From contig JAALGY010000012.1 in assembly GCA_032358165.1 (NCBI GenBank), positions 682,001 through 746,000 of the forward strand: DNA of 64,000 nucleotides, given 5' to 3'. Shown in pieces: positions 23,530 through 35,858 of this stretch. The stretch's first letter is position 1. Each line of letters opens with the position of its first letter. Both the position numbers and the translations under genes were made by a program. The DNA comes from Diplosphaera chodatii. Lineage: Eukaryota > Chlorophyta > Trebouxiophyceae > Prasiolales > Stichococcaceae. The notes under the pieces are model-generated. The model had not been told where the DNA came from. It ran no database searches and saw only the letters and a list, made by a program, of their open reading frames with translations.

Positions 23530-25079
23530 TTATTCGTCCTGCTCATTTTGTGCGTCCTCTACAAGCTTCATCATGAAGTCAAAGTGTTCCTTCGTCAGCG
23601 CCATGACCTGTATTGCAGGCGACACGCCTAAGCTCAACTGCGTGGCACAACAACATGCAGCATGCAGGTGCACAGGTGCATCTGCTTGCATGACTACAAA
23701 TCGAGCAATCTGGTGGGACGTACGCTGAGTCGGTTGAACTTGAACAGCGCGAGTCCTGCTCGTGCAAGACACGCTATTCCACAATGATGAACGGAGTCTC
23801 CAAGCTGACATACAGATGCAGCTTATTGGTGCATTTGTGTCACCAATAAAACCAAAACTCACCGGCCAGCTCGCTGTCCTTGTGCTGCTTCAGGGTGTCC
23901 AAGCTGACAAACTTCTCAAACTTGCGCTTGAACTGCAGGTCGCAAATGACAGTATGATGAGCACGTGAGCGCCAGCATGCACACCCGAGCGGCACGCATA
24001 TGCTGCAGAACATGTCGGCGCATCCAGCACACATGCCTTGATGTCCACCATATGCCAGCGCGGGTTCTCCGGCGTGCTCTTGGGGTCGTAGGCTTTCGCC
24101 TTCTCGTCCCAGCTGGTGAAGTCCGGATAGGGGTCCTTGCACACCTCTGCCAGGCCCACCAGCCCTGGATGTTTAGTGCCAGAGCGGTAGAACAACACCT
24201 GCAGACAGACATCTGAAGTTCTCCGCAGGGTTTGCCCATCAACACCAGTAGGCGCTTCTGCTGCACATGTGTAGCGCCCGCGAAGAAAGCGGCAAAATCC
24301 AGCAGCACACCTGGTTGCCGGTCTTCATCCGCTCCATGATATTGCGTGCCTGGTAATTGCGTACACCGTCCCACTCTGCTGTGCCCTCCCTCTCGAGATC
24401 CTCGATGGAGTAGTCACTAGGCTCGTCCTGTGGTTAGATGCAAAGGGACGCATGGGAGCTTGTCGGACACCGTTTCAAGATTGACGGCCCGCAATTGCGC
24501 TATGCCTTACCGAGTGTTCTTGTGTTGGTGTTGCATGCACTCACCTTTACCAGGAAGAAGTCGGTATGCTCTGCCAGCCCTGTGGGCTTCATGCCGTCCG
24601 GTGCCTCAGCTCCCTGCCCTTTGGCTGGCTTGCTGCTCCTGCTGCTCTCCTTCTTGCCGCTGGCAGCCTTTGTGCCGGTCTTGCGTTGCCTTGCAGGCTT
24701 CTCATCATCTGCTGCCACCGCATCTGCCTTCCTCTTGGACGGCTGTTTTTCTGGCTCATTTGGTTGCTCTTCTGTCGTCTTCTTCCGTTGCTTAGCTGGT
24801 TTCTCTGCTGGTGCGCTGTCTGCTGATGCCTTACCACTCGCGCGTTTCTTGACTGGCTGCTGGCCGTTGTCATCCTGCTTTGTGGCCTTCGATGTTTTGC
24901 CCTGCTTTGTTAACGTCTGCTTCTGAGTTGCTGATGCTTGCTTCTTCTTGACGGCGATTGCAGCACTCTTCTGCGGACGCACATTTACACCGATGATGAA
25001 GACAAAGGTCTTTGCGTTCTGCACAAAGACGTGCATGTGATCGGCAAGCAGCAGCCTGATGCATGCCTACCGGCGCCAT
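23530..25079 (-). CDS. EVE-domain protein (THYN1-like) with lysine-rich N-terminus
   Basis: Predicted nuclear EVE-domain (PF01878) protein; the family binds modified bases in nucleic acid, and THYN1 is the animal relative. Six exons close in phase: 25079-25071, 24970-24545, 24427-24311, 24198-24037, 23932-23863 and 23627-23530 (293 residues, TAA stop). The first coding exon is only nine bases (Met-Ala-Pro). Residues 4-140 are a disordered Lys/Ala/Gln-rich tail with repeated basic clusters (KKTTEEQPNEPEKQPSKRK), suggesting nuclear localisation. The EVE fold follows: DFFLVK, EWDGVRNYQARNIMERMKTG, VLFYRSGTKHPGLVGLAEV, PRWHMVDIK and FKRKFEKFVSLDTLK. Intron 24036-23933 uses a GC donor. It is divergent from the kinase gene at 25917. 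The basic tail also resembles histone-like or DNA-binding extensions. Confidence 0.87.
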
Positions 25080-25916
25080 GCGTCACTTGCGCACAGTCGC
25101 TCACACGGCAAACACCGCGCGTTGTCAAGCGTTGTGGTTGATGTTTTGCAGCGCAAATTCTGATCTCAGCACAGCAAGGCTGTCAGATCAGTGCTGTCTG
25201 CATGCACTTCAATTTGTGCGAGTATACTTGCCGACAGGAATCTGATCGATATCCCTCACGTTCTTAAAGGTCAGAGCGTGCAATCAGTTGCAAAAAGCAC
25301 CTGTCACCGTCAAATTGCGCGACAAGCGGGGCAACACCACGCCTTCTCAGCAAGTCGCTGTCTGACTTGCTGTCAGACAGGAGCAATCATGTCTTCACAT
25401 CGCGCGAAAAGTCGTCAGTAGCTCACCGTTGGCTCATCGTTGCCTTCAGCATACAGCTGTTTCCCTTCGCAGCTGACTGCATCGTCTGATTAGTAGATGG
25501 TGTGCATGCGTATGACATAGTCGTCTTCTTCGCTGACGCGATCCGCAGGGCCTGCCATGTGTGAAGTTGCTGTGAACAAGACGCCATCTACACCGTGATG
25601 TGACGCGGATGAAAGCAATCGCAGCAAGCTTTTGAGGCGTTCATGCGGGTGCTGACATCCTCACCAAACAGTAGCGGAAGTTTCCACACAAAGGCCTGCG
25701 AGCTGATGGTGCGCACACTGCAGGGTGCAGCGACACATGTATCTTCATGCCAGATTAACGACGTCTAAGCTTGTTCATGTATACCAATGTCTACGCTCTG
25801 TACATGATCAGCGCGTTGGCACGCAGATCTCAGCTGGATTCAGTACAGCTTGCCGTGATGAGAAGCGGTAGCAACAGCCGGAGCTTGTAGCCATTGTGGG
25901 GTGGTAGGCTGCAGAG
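25080..25916. promoter_or_regulatory. divergent intergenic region, EVE gene and kinase gene
   Basis: An 837-bp region between two divergent starts; presumably both promoters lie here. No coding exon is supported. An imperfect repeat of TGCTGTCAGACAG and GCTGTCAGATC type occurs around 25167-25385 but has no evident meaning. Confidence 0.5.
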
Positions 25917-28900
25917 ATGGCGATTTTACTAGCAGGTAAGCACGAGCCTTGCTTGGTTGCTGCAACTGGTGCAGATGAGCATCGCTCGCATGCTGCGATG
26001 TGTAGTCCGGACGGAGCGTCCTGGGTGCAGATGCTGCGGCGGCGTCTCAGTTCTTTTACAAGGAGGCATACCTGGACTATGGGCAGCTGGTGACGGACGG
26101 CTTCTACCACGTGCGCAAGCAGTTCTCGCGGCTGCCGATGCTGGGAGAGCTTGAGGCGAACCCACAGCTGGCCGGTGGGCAGGTCGTCATGGTTGTGGAC
26201 CGAGCTCGGGATGCGCCGCTGGTCACCCTGGAGGTGAGATGAGGTCAGAAGTTGCGGAGCGAAAGGAGCACCTGTGGTGATGCTGAGGGGGTGCGGAGAT
26301 CGTGCATGCAGTATGTACCCGTCAGCACCTTTGGGCACGTAACACAAGGGCGCGGCCATGGTGAATGCCCATGACTGTCACCACACAATGGGCAACATGG
26401 CCTGATACCGCAGCAGCTGCGCATGGTATCCACTTGTGCGGATCTCTGTTATCTTGGACGGCTAACTGTTTGACTGCAGACCAACCTGCCGCTAATCTGT
26501 CCCTGCTGCAGAGCCTCGTGCGGGAGCAGCTGCCGCGGCTGCGCACCGAGGCCGACCGGGCAGCTCTGCTTGCAAACCTCATCTGCGAAGCTTTCGGCAA
26601 CTTCATGGGGGTGGTGCAGGTGAAACACCCGAAGATGCTGCACACAGTGCTCCCCATCAGCTGTTACATCAGCAGACAGTACTGTGCAGCTCACCTTCTG
26701 CTCAGTGTTGCTAAGCCGTGCATGGTGCAGGAGGGTGCACCCCAGCCAGCCCTCCAGCAGCTGCAGGCCGCTTTTGGTGCGGGGCCCATACCTGTGGGCG
26801 AGCTCATTGCCGCAGGCTTAGGCGGCGCCAGGTGGCCATCTCTACTCTGCTATTGGCTCCACATAAGTGCTGATACGCTCCGCGAGGGCACAAACCATCT
26901 GGCGGGCAGCCCATATCGGAGTACCAAATATGGTCTGGCGGGTATTGCTGCCTTGTCCTTGGACACCCAATTCCAGCTGTCGAGCAGCAGCAGCCTCAGC
27001 TGAAAGGTTTGTGCGGTGGTCCATCTGCAGGAGCCGGGCGATCGCCTTCAAGGCGATTGCTGATGGGCTGCCCAGCGATGCGGCGCTCCAGGCTCGCCTG
27101 GTGCGGGCGCCGTACCCGGTCACGCTCATGCACGAGCTGCAGCTGCACGCATGGAATGACGTGAAGGCTGACGGCCGGCAGTATGTTGTGGACCTGATGG
27201 ACGATGCTGGCGCATTGTACGAAAAGGTGAGAGGCGAACATACAGTTCTAAAGATAGCAGGTTGCCCCACGGGGCGGCTTTGCTCCTTGGTGCAGCAAGG
27301 TGGCTCCCAGTGCTGCGCCGCACAGCCTGCTGGAAGCAGTAGCAGCTCTCACGAACGCTGTGAAGTCAAGCGGGACACGTGGTGCATGCAGGCGTCACCA
27401 GAGGCGGCACAGTATGAGACTCTGGGGCGTGAGGATGACGCGCTGCTCGTCAAGATGCTGGCCGCCGGGCTGCCAAAGCTGCCCGCGGGTCAATGTGCGC
27501 AATGCAGATGCTGGTGGCCTTCTGATGCTCAGTTTCCAGTCCCACGGCCGATACTGCTGGCGACAACAGCCCCTTGGGCATTGTGCAAGCAACGCAGGGG
27601 GTTGGGGTTGAAACTGCCGTCAGCGGTGCAACCCTTTCACTGACACGCATGCATGCTTAGCCTGGTGTGACGAACTGGTGAGCGTCCTGCCTGCAATTCC
27701 AGATACCTGCCGGGGTAGCGACATCGTCAGGGACGAGGTCATTGGCAAGGGCTCCACCGCTGAGGTGTACAAGGTCATCACGTCGGGGGGCACCAAGCTC
27801 GCTGTGAAGCGGTACGCTGTGTAAAGCTGAATGCCTTTGCTGCAGCATCAGGATTGCCAGCACATTTATACTTGCTGCAGCAGCTGGCAGGCTTGCTCTA
27901 TGCAGACCACATGTCGCATGACGACCTTGCAGGATGACAGAGCCTGAGAACCGGCACAGCAACGGCGCGGCGCAGCTGTTCCAGGATGAGGTGCAGGTGC
28001 TGGCGACGCTCGACCACCCCAACATCACCAGGTGTGCGAACTCCAACGTTTCATGTCGGTGGCAGTTGGCAGCAGGCCCAATGGACCGTCTGCTGCATGT
28101 CCCAAACATCCCAGCGGGACACTTTGCAACATTCAATACTTGACTGGACTGTCTGCCGGCAGGCTGCTGGGCGCGTGTGAGACAGCGGGCGAGCTGTTCA
28201 TCATGATGGAGTACCTGGAGGGCGGCACCCTGGTCGACCTGCTGTGAGTGCTCATATTGCAATCGACCTCAGCAATCCCTGAGCTTCACTCAGCGTTTGG
28301 CGTCCAGCGGGTCCTTCACTGCAAACACATCTGACAGTCCTGACATGCTGATGCTGTTGGCTGTGTAAGCCTGGTAGGCAGCACCAGGAGTGCACCCAAG
28401 GGTGTCATGATGCTCATTCCGGGGCTGGCATAACCCTGAACATCACCCTGAACACTGCCCCCTTGCAGGAGCGGCGCCAAGGAGCTGGCCACAGCACGGC
28501 GGCTGGAGATTGCGCTGGACGTGGGCCTGGGCCTTGCGTACCTGCACTCCGCCACGCCAGCAGTCATCCACCGTGATGTCAAGGGGTGGGGAGACTGCTT
28601 GATGGACTGCTTGGCTCAGGAGTGCACCAATGCTTATGCGGATCAACCTGCTTGGCAGTGAGAGCGACAACCGATGGGCAATGCGATGGGCCACTACAGT
28701 GGGCGTGCTCCATGGTGCAGGAACAATGTGCTGATCGCGCCCGATGGTACAGCGAAGCTCACAGACTTTGGCGTGTCAGTCATCATGACCAACAATGCAG
28801 ACACGGTCATGCCCCCAGGGCCCAACGACACGTGAGCCTTGTATCATTGCCTGTCTCTGCCAACGATGCCTGCTGCACGCCTGCAGCAGTGGCATGCCGT

Positions 28901-31900
28901 TCACGTTGATGCGGTCAACGTGCGTCGTCATGTCGCTCTGTTAAAGAGCCTTGTGCATGCCATGTATCAACGCTGTCGTCATGTGACTCATCAGGCACCC
29001 ACACACGCTGCGATATGCAGCGCCTGAGGTGCTGGAAGGGGAGCCAGTCAATGACCGGTCCGATGTGTACGCCTACGGGATGCTGCTGTACGAGATCTTC
29101 TCAGGCAACGTGCGATCCTTTCTGCTGCGGAAGGCTTCTCTGGCTCCAGAATATTTGGCTGCCCAACCGACACTCACACATTGCACGTGCCGCAGGACAA
29201 CCAGTGCTGGACGACATGACCAGCCATGTTTGCTGTGCTGTACAGGCACCCTGGGCGCAGACCTTCCCACAGCAAATAAAGGCGCTGGTGCTTGCACAGA
29301 AGCGGCCGCCAATGCCAGCGGATGCAAAGCACGGCATGCCTGGTCTCATACAGGTGCACAGACGCTCCCTGGAACATGGTAACTCCATCGCGAACACCAG
29401 CTGTGATCGCTTTCCTAGTGTGAACCACTGCATGCTCGACGATGCCTGCTCTTGACCTACACAGGCATGCTGGCATCACAAGCCACAGAAGCGGCCGTCC
29501 ATGCCAGAGGTCATCTCCGAGCTGCTGAACGTGTGCTACAACTACCTCTGGGATGCCAGCGGACGCAGCAGCATTGGGTCCAGTGCGCAGCAGTTTCGAT
29601 CCACGGCTGACCATGTTCCAGCACAACAAGAACCAAGCCCACCCTTGAGCTTGCCGTGTTGTTGTTCGATACCCAGGTCAAGACCTGCCTCGCAACCCAG
29701 CGCTGCTTCCTTGTACCCCGCCCACATTGGCAACCTTTGGTCATCGCAGGCGACATGAAGCTGCTGGTGGCGTGCACGCGGCCCCGGGGGGAGATCAGCC
29801 GCAAGGCGGCGCAGCGGCAGGAGTTTGCCGCCCGGCAGCTGGGCGTCCTGGCGGGGCCCGACGGCGACGCGGCCGCGCGGGCGGCGATGGGTCCCGCGGG
29901 GGCCGTCCCGGCGCTGCTGGCGCTGCTGGAGCGCGGCACAGACAAAGGTGCCCAACAGCTGCAGCTACGCAAGCAAGTCACCAGAAAGACACCAGCACGA
30001 CACCTTTTTCGACATCGAGTAGCACCTGGCCCTCGACTGCCACCTGGCCCCAGGCCTGCTGGCGCCAGTGTGACAGTGCCTGGCCATGCCGTCACCTCTG
30101 CTGGCTTGTGTGATGCACGCCCAAGCATCCGGATGCCGCAGCACCCAGCCTCACTGCTACATCACCCCAGGCGGTGTCTGCAGGCAAGGGTCTCCCCAAA
30201 AGGTTACACCCTATGATTGTCACCATCCCTGCAGGCAAGGAGGCGGCGGCGGAGGCGCTGGGGGCGCTGGTGTGGGTGTCCTTCTCGGACCCGGGGCAGC
30301 GGGACGAGATGCGGGGGCAGGTGCTGCCGGCGCTGCTGCACATGCTGGGGGCGACCGGCCACGACGGCTGCCGCACCGCGGCACTGGCGGCCCTCAAGAC
30401 CATGGCCGCCTCGCCCGGCACCTCCGACTTCAGGCACGCATGCACGGACGCGGCCCCTGCCTCCCAGCTGAGTCTCACGAGTGCAGCCCTGGTCGTCAAG
30501 AGTGCACAGCAACACTTCGGTCCTGATGCATGTCAGGCTGCAGGCGTGACCCTGCTGCCGTGTCAGGCCTGGCCGTCGGTGCCGTCAGTGTGCTGCACCA
30601 AACCGCCGCAGGGCAGCCATGGTGGGCGCGGGCGGCATCAGCGCGCTGGTGTCGGCGCTGCAGGACGGCAGCATGCGCGCCAAGGCCGCCGCCTCCCGCC
30701 TGCTGCTGGGCTTTGCCGCCGAGGGGCCCGAGTCGCAGGAGTGGATCGCGGCAGCACCCGGCGCCATCGATGGCCTGGTCGACCTGCTAAGGTAAGTGGT
30801 GCTTCCTTGGTTGTGGGCGGAGCTCGATGATTGGGTTCACACCGTGGGTGGGTGCTGCATGGTTACAGCCGACAACTAGCCTCCACATAGCCAGCATTCA
30901 CAGGGAACACAGCCTTCTCAGCCAACAAACATGGAGGAGGTTCACCTCTTCGTGCCTTGCGCTGCAGGGCTAATGATGCAGAGGCGGTGGGCACCGCGGC
31001 GCAGACGCTCATTATCCTGGTGGACATCCCGCACACCCGCACCGATGCCCTGGCAGCTGGCGCGGTGCGTGCCTGCTCTGCCTGGCTGGCTTTGTGCAAG
31101 GAAACCTTGAACTCATGCTGTTGCTTTGCAGGCTGTGGCCTTTCTGTTCACCAGCATTGACTTCGATGTGCGAGTTACCAAGTGCAGCTCCTCGCGCGTG
31201 TCAGGTGACCAACGTGGTGCGGCTGCTGGGGCCCTCGTCGGACGAGGGCGTCACGCCGACTGAGGAGCTGGCGGCCGTCCTGCTGTCCAAGCTGGCGCTG
31301 GAGCCGGAGGCGCACGCCCAGATCGCCCGCGCCGGCGCCATCCCGGTACGCTCCTGCTTCTCTTTGCACCTGCCAAACTGGTTATAAAGTGCTTTGTATT
31401 GCCCGCGCCGGCGCCATCCCGGTCAGCTGCCTCCGCTCATGCTCAGCACTTGGTACTGCACACACTGCTGTGCAGTGCTTACATGCACATGCTCACAAGG
31501 CAGGTCTGGATGCCGCTTGTTGCGCACGCACTGCTGCGGGCTGCAGCTTTGAGCTGTCGCACAGCACACCTTGAACAAAGCGTGCTGCTGGGTGGTACTG
31601 TGACAGCTCACATCTTCATTGTGCAGGTGCTGGTGCGCCTCATAGCACAGTCCCGCGACGCTGGCAGGGAGCGCATGCTGATTGGCGTGCTGCGGTCGCT
31701 GGGCGCCGTGTCAGAGGGCTCCACAGCCAACGCTGCCAAGGTCATCGCGGCGGGCGGCGTGGTGCCCGCCTTCCAGCTTCTGGGCAGCCGCCTGCCAGCC
31801 GTACGGCAGGTGGGCGGACAACCACATCCGCATTTGTAATGGTGGGCATCCTGGCGGATGGACCTCTGGCTGGGTCGTTCTTTGCTGGAGCGGGCAGCTG

Positions 31901-33265
31901 TGAAGCCGCCATCCCGGCCCAGGCACCTGGCGCGGCTGTGATGCGTGCGAACTCTGGTTGATTGGGTGTTGAGTCGTGGTGCAGGCGGCAGCATTCACGC
32001 TGGGGTGCCTGTTCAGCGCGGACGCCGCCCCCAGCGACGTGGCGGAGCTCACCAACATCGAGGGCCGCCTCACGCACTACCTCGCCGACCTGCTCATCAC
32101 CCTGGGCCGCGAGCGCGACCAGGTGCGTTGGCTCATGAAATTGTCCATGCTGATACTCCTGTGAGTGCGTGCATGTGTTTCAGTGGCCACATGCTGCTGC
32201 TCTGCACGTAGCACGTGCTGTACATCTAGTAGAGAGGACAGGAGCGGGGATAAATGTCCAAGCAGAGAGCAAGAGTCAGGGAGTGATGCTCAATGCAAGT
32301 CATGCCACATTCTGACCACAGGCGTACGGCGCGGTGATGATGGCGCGGGTGCTGACGGCGTCGGCCAACGCGGGCAGCGTGGCGCGGGAGCTGGTGGGCG
32401 ACGACCGGCCGCTGGGCGCGCTCATCACCATGCTCGCGGCCCGGGAGCCGCCCATCCGGCTGGCCGCCGTGCGCGCCCTCGCCAAGATCACCTGGCTGGT
32501 GCGTGCTGCTGGGGGTAGACCATCAGTACGGGGAAAAAGGCTACAAGTGTATTCATTAGGATGGCAGGTTTAGTTGATATGTTGAAAACAGACATGTTGG
32601 TGTGTGAGCCACCCCTGTTGCACTCTTGTATTTCCTGAGACCCTTTGTGCACGCTACCGTCGACATGCAAAATATCGCGTACCCAGCTGTCAGCTGTGCG
32701 GGCTGGGGCAAATGGTTAGCTTTGCTCAGAACATCAGTCGTCCTGCAGGGTGTGGACCCAGCCAAGCCGCCGCCGACGCTGGCGCACGCCTTCAGGACGC
32801 GGGGCACGGTGGAGGGCAGCATCGCGATCCGCAACCTGACGGACATGCTGGAGTCGGACACCGAGCTCACGCGCTTCACCGCAGCCAAGGTGCACTGATT
32901 GCATCAAGTTGTCTCATGAAAAGTTTCTGCAGGACCTGACAGTAACCAACCAAACAGTAGCGGTAGTTGCCCCAGCTTTGTCGCGCAGCATGCTGGGAGA
33001 TAGGCTGTCCAGGCTTGTGTCCCAAGAAAGCCTCCTCCTAGCTCTGCTTGCCGTCACAGCAAACACTGACTTCAGCCTGCCCGCCTGCCAGGTGCTCATC
33101 GCGCTGTGGACGTCGGAGCGCTTCTTCCAGGAGGAGATTGCCCGTGCGGCGACAAAGCCCACGGCTGTTGCGCTGGCAGAGACGCTGCAGATGGCGGGCG
33201 GCGGCGCTGGCCGCACAGATGTGATGGAGCTGTGTGCGGCGGTGCTGCACGTCAAGTCAGGGTGA
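25917..33265 (+). CDS. EDR1-domain Raf-like protein kinase fused to armadillo-repeat tail
   Basis: Predicted serine/threonine kinase (plant EDR1/CTR1 Raf-like group) of about 1,142 residues, with some 25 exons, nearly all in phase. Exons 25917-25935 to 27488 encode an EDR1 N-terminal domain (RAIAFKAIADGL, WNDVKADGRQYVVDLMDD, GALYEK). Exons 27703-29582 encode a complete kinase: glycine loop IGKGSTAEVYK, LAVKR, FQDEVQVLATLDHPNI, HRDVKGNN, DFG in KLTDFGVSV, and RYAAPEVL; all catalytic residues are present. Intron 29583-29749 (phase 1) joins directly to an armadillo array (29750-33265), for example GPAGAVPALLALLERG, GAGGISALVSALQDG and AGGVVPAFQLLGSRL. Intron 30434-30611 uses a GC donor. The 3' end is the TGA at 33265. 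A further exon (33481-33676), spliced from the in-frame donor at 33250 or so, is possible. If the join is wrong these are two genes. Confidence 0.82.
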
Positions 33266-34439
33266 CGCTCGATGCTGCTGTGCTTGAACAAGTGCTGCTC
33301 CTGTTCAGCACTCGTTTGACTGCTGCAGTCCAACTCCCAACCTGCCACACTGTCACACAATCTCGCGAAGCTCGGGTCTTGTGCGCACAGGCCCTCTTCC
33401 TTGGAGGGCGTGAAGCTCTGTCCAGACTGGGCAGGTAATGCCCTGACCATATCATTGTGTGTAGCCTTGCTTGCTGCGCAGCGCCATGTTGCACAGAACC
33501 CCGTGCCGCCTGCCACACGTGTGGCGTTGGTGGGCGACAGACATGGTGACGAGCTGTGGTCAACCACTGCAGCATTCTTCTGGGCGCCAGCGGCAGAGGT
33601 AGCAGGGCCGGAGGTTCGACGGCGGGACTCTCAGACAGGGCAGCCTGATGTGCGGCGCACCACCAGCCGGGACTAGCTGTAGTGTCGAGAGGCGTCATTG
33701 CAAGTGCATGCGGCAAAGGTCAAATAGAACCTCCAGGGAGACCGCACTGCGCAGCTCGAGTAAGTTTCAGGCCGTGCTCATGACAGCTGCTTCAGGTGTG
33801 GCACCGTGCAATTGCTGGCCTGTCACCAGTAGGAACTGTCACACATTCTTTGCGATCGGCCTTTTGATATGGGCACTCATGAGCCGGGCCTGCAGGCTGG
33901 TTGCGAACTGCAGATGCTCCCAAATAAATCAGCTGCCGAGATGCAGAGCAGGAAGCAGCCGTCACATATTCCGCCGCTTGCCCGTTTAGTCGGCCAACAT
34001 TGCCTCGCCACATTTCCACCGCTGAAGCTGCCGTGTGCAGTTGCATAGCTCCACGGCTCATGTTCCTGGGAAGGTTCACCTCAGATGGACCGACGTCTTA
34101 CTGCTGCAGGGGCTCTATCTAATTGTTGGCTGTCATTGTCGCTGTCACCATCAACTGTCACTGTCACATCATCACGTACGTGATTTTCGAAGCATCATTG
34201 CTGTTTCAATCATTTGGTGCATGTCAAGGCAACCAGTTCACCATTGACCTGGAAAATCAACTCACTTTGAGCAACTTGCAAGCTCGTAGGCTTAGGGCCA
34301 GAGTCCGCATGCTGCTGGAACCCTTTATTGTGTCCCTTTGGCCTGGTCTGGACCCGAAGTGCAAGAGGTGTTGCACGACTGCTGAAATTGCACAGCATGG
34401 GAAAGGCACACAAGCTGTGCAGTGCAGCCAAATGAAGCA
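33266..34439. other. intergenic or alternative 3' exon region
   Basis: This holds a possible alternative last exon of the kinase gene (33481-33676, RHVAQNPVPPATRVALVGD and on, ending TAG). Beyond 33677 there is no coding signal until the BTB gene. Its promoter should lie here. Confidence 0.4.
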
Positions 34440-35463
34440 ATGGAGCGAGACTTGGCCGACTGCACTCTGGTGGCTGCGGATGGCAGCGCTTACAAGGTCA
34501 ACAAGGCGGTCACGGCTGCGCACTCCAAAGTCCTGGGGTGCGCAGCGCCAATGTTGCGCAACATACGTCCAACTACCCACACGGGACCATGTTGCCACGA
34601 TGAACATGTCACCACAACTGACGTACAGCAGCAGTAGGCAGCGTTTGTATGTTACGGTCATACTGAGTGTACAGGGGTACTGCAAGCAATCATGCAGACC
34701 TTGCTATCCAACTGACTGCAGCGCCCTCTTCAAGGACATCGAACATGACGCGCATCGCATAAGCTTGGACGACAGCTCTGCTGAAGTTGCCTGCCTGTTG
34801 AACCATATGTATGGTGGCAATGAGTTCCTGATCGACGTCGACAACCTGCAGCACTGCAGCCGCATGGCACAGAAGTATGACATGCCGCGGCTGCAACGGG
34901 CGATAGAAGCGTTTGTGGACTCGAAGCAGCTCAAGCTCAGCGACGTCAATATTGTGCAGTGCATGGCAGTTGCTGTTGACAACCCAGGACTGCACGAGCT
35001 GCAAGACCGGTGCATCGACTTTGCGGCCAAACATATGCAACATGCCTGCAAAATCAGGTAATACAAGACAGCACCGACTGCATTCTCATCCTGATGTTCT
35101 TCTGGCTGGTGTTGATTGCAAACTAGCATACAGCAGGCAGTGCTGATGTCACACACATAGCTGTCTGGTCAGCTCCTCTCTGTCACCAGCACCGTCGACC
35201 TGCTGCTGCTGCCAATGTCGCTTCAAACTGTCCACATGGCTTGATGCTGTTGTGAGCTTGCGTGCAGGGCTGATGCAAAGCTGCATCCCACAGGTTGGCT
35301 GGAGGCGCCTCCACAATCAGTGCTGGTTGACCTGATGGATCGTCGCTGTCGCTGTATAGCCGCCGCCGCTAAATTGGGGTATGACAGCTCTAGAACCATA
35401 TATATACTAAAGGCATTAACCAGGGAGGAGGTTACACAACTAGAGCGTCAGATATATTGCTGA
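34440..35463 (+). CDS. BTB/POZ domain protein
   Basis: Predicted BTB/POZ protein, a family that often acts as a substrate adaptor for cullin-3 ubiquitin ligases. Three exons close in phase: 34440-34537, 34722-35057 and 35268-35463 (209 residues, TGA). The N-terminus MERDLADCTLVAADGSAYKV followed by NKAVTAAHSKVL is the classic BTB start. Then come LFKDIEHDAHRISLDDSSAE, LLNHMYGGNE and a post-BTB helical region (KYDMPRLQRAIEAFVDSKQ, NPGLHELQDRCIDFAAKHM). The last exon matches the short tail of algal and plant single-BTB proteins. The start is the ATG just before the domain; an acceptor-like CAG at 34429-34431 leaves open an extra upstream exon. No MATH, Kelch or ankyrin domain is visible. Confidence 0.85.
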
Positions 35464-35858
35464 CCAGCGTGATTGTCTGAACACACACTCATTGCAACAT
35501 ATGACGTCGGTCACTGGGCTGTCGTATGCTTTGCTCATGCAATACAGTTGCATCCCAAGTGCCGCTGTTTGTGCTGAAGGGGCAAGAGCCTGCGATGTCT
35601 AGGTAATGTCGTGCATCAGCTTTCATGACCAGTCCACTACAGTGTGAGCAGTCCATGACTGCCAACAAACTCCGGAGCTGTCCAGCCTGATTTGCACCCT
35701 CGTCTGTGCTCGGGGTCAGCCCACACATGTTGCAGAAAAGCACGTCAGCGCATCAGATGGTAGAAATCTGCTAATGCACCGTAATATATGCCACCCTCGC
35801 CCAGTGAGCTGCTTTTACTATCACCCCTGTTTCCATTGCCAACGATCCTGGCCTTGGC
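35464..35858. other. convergent 3' intergenic region
   Basis: About 395 bp between the BTB stop and the four-cysteine protein stop. No coding or structural signal was noticed. Confidence 0.5.

Noticed and set aside
30204..30515. Arg/Gly-rich reverse-strand frames opposite the armadillo exons
   Set aside because: Antisense shadows caused by high GC at third codon positions.
29750..33265. Armadillo repeats as an independent gene starting at ATG 29754
   Set aside because: The preceding bases are a splice acceptor in matching phase with the kinase exon, and there is no intergenic space. Still listed as the alternative to test.
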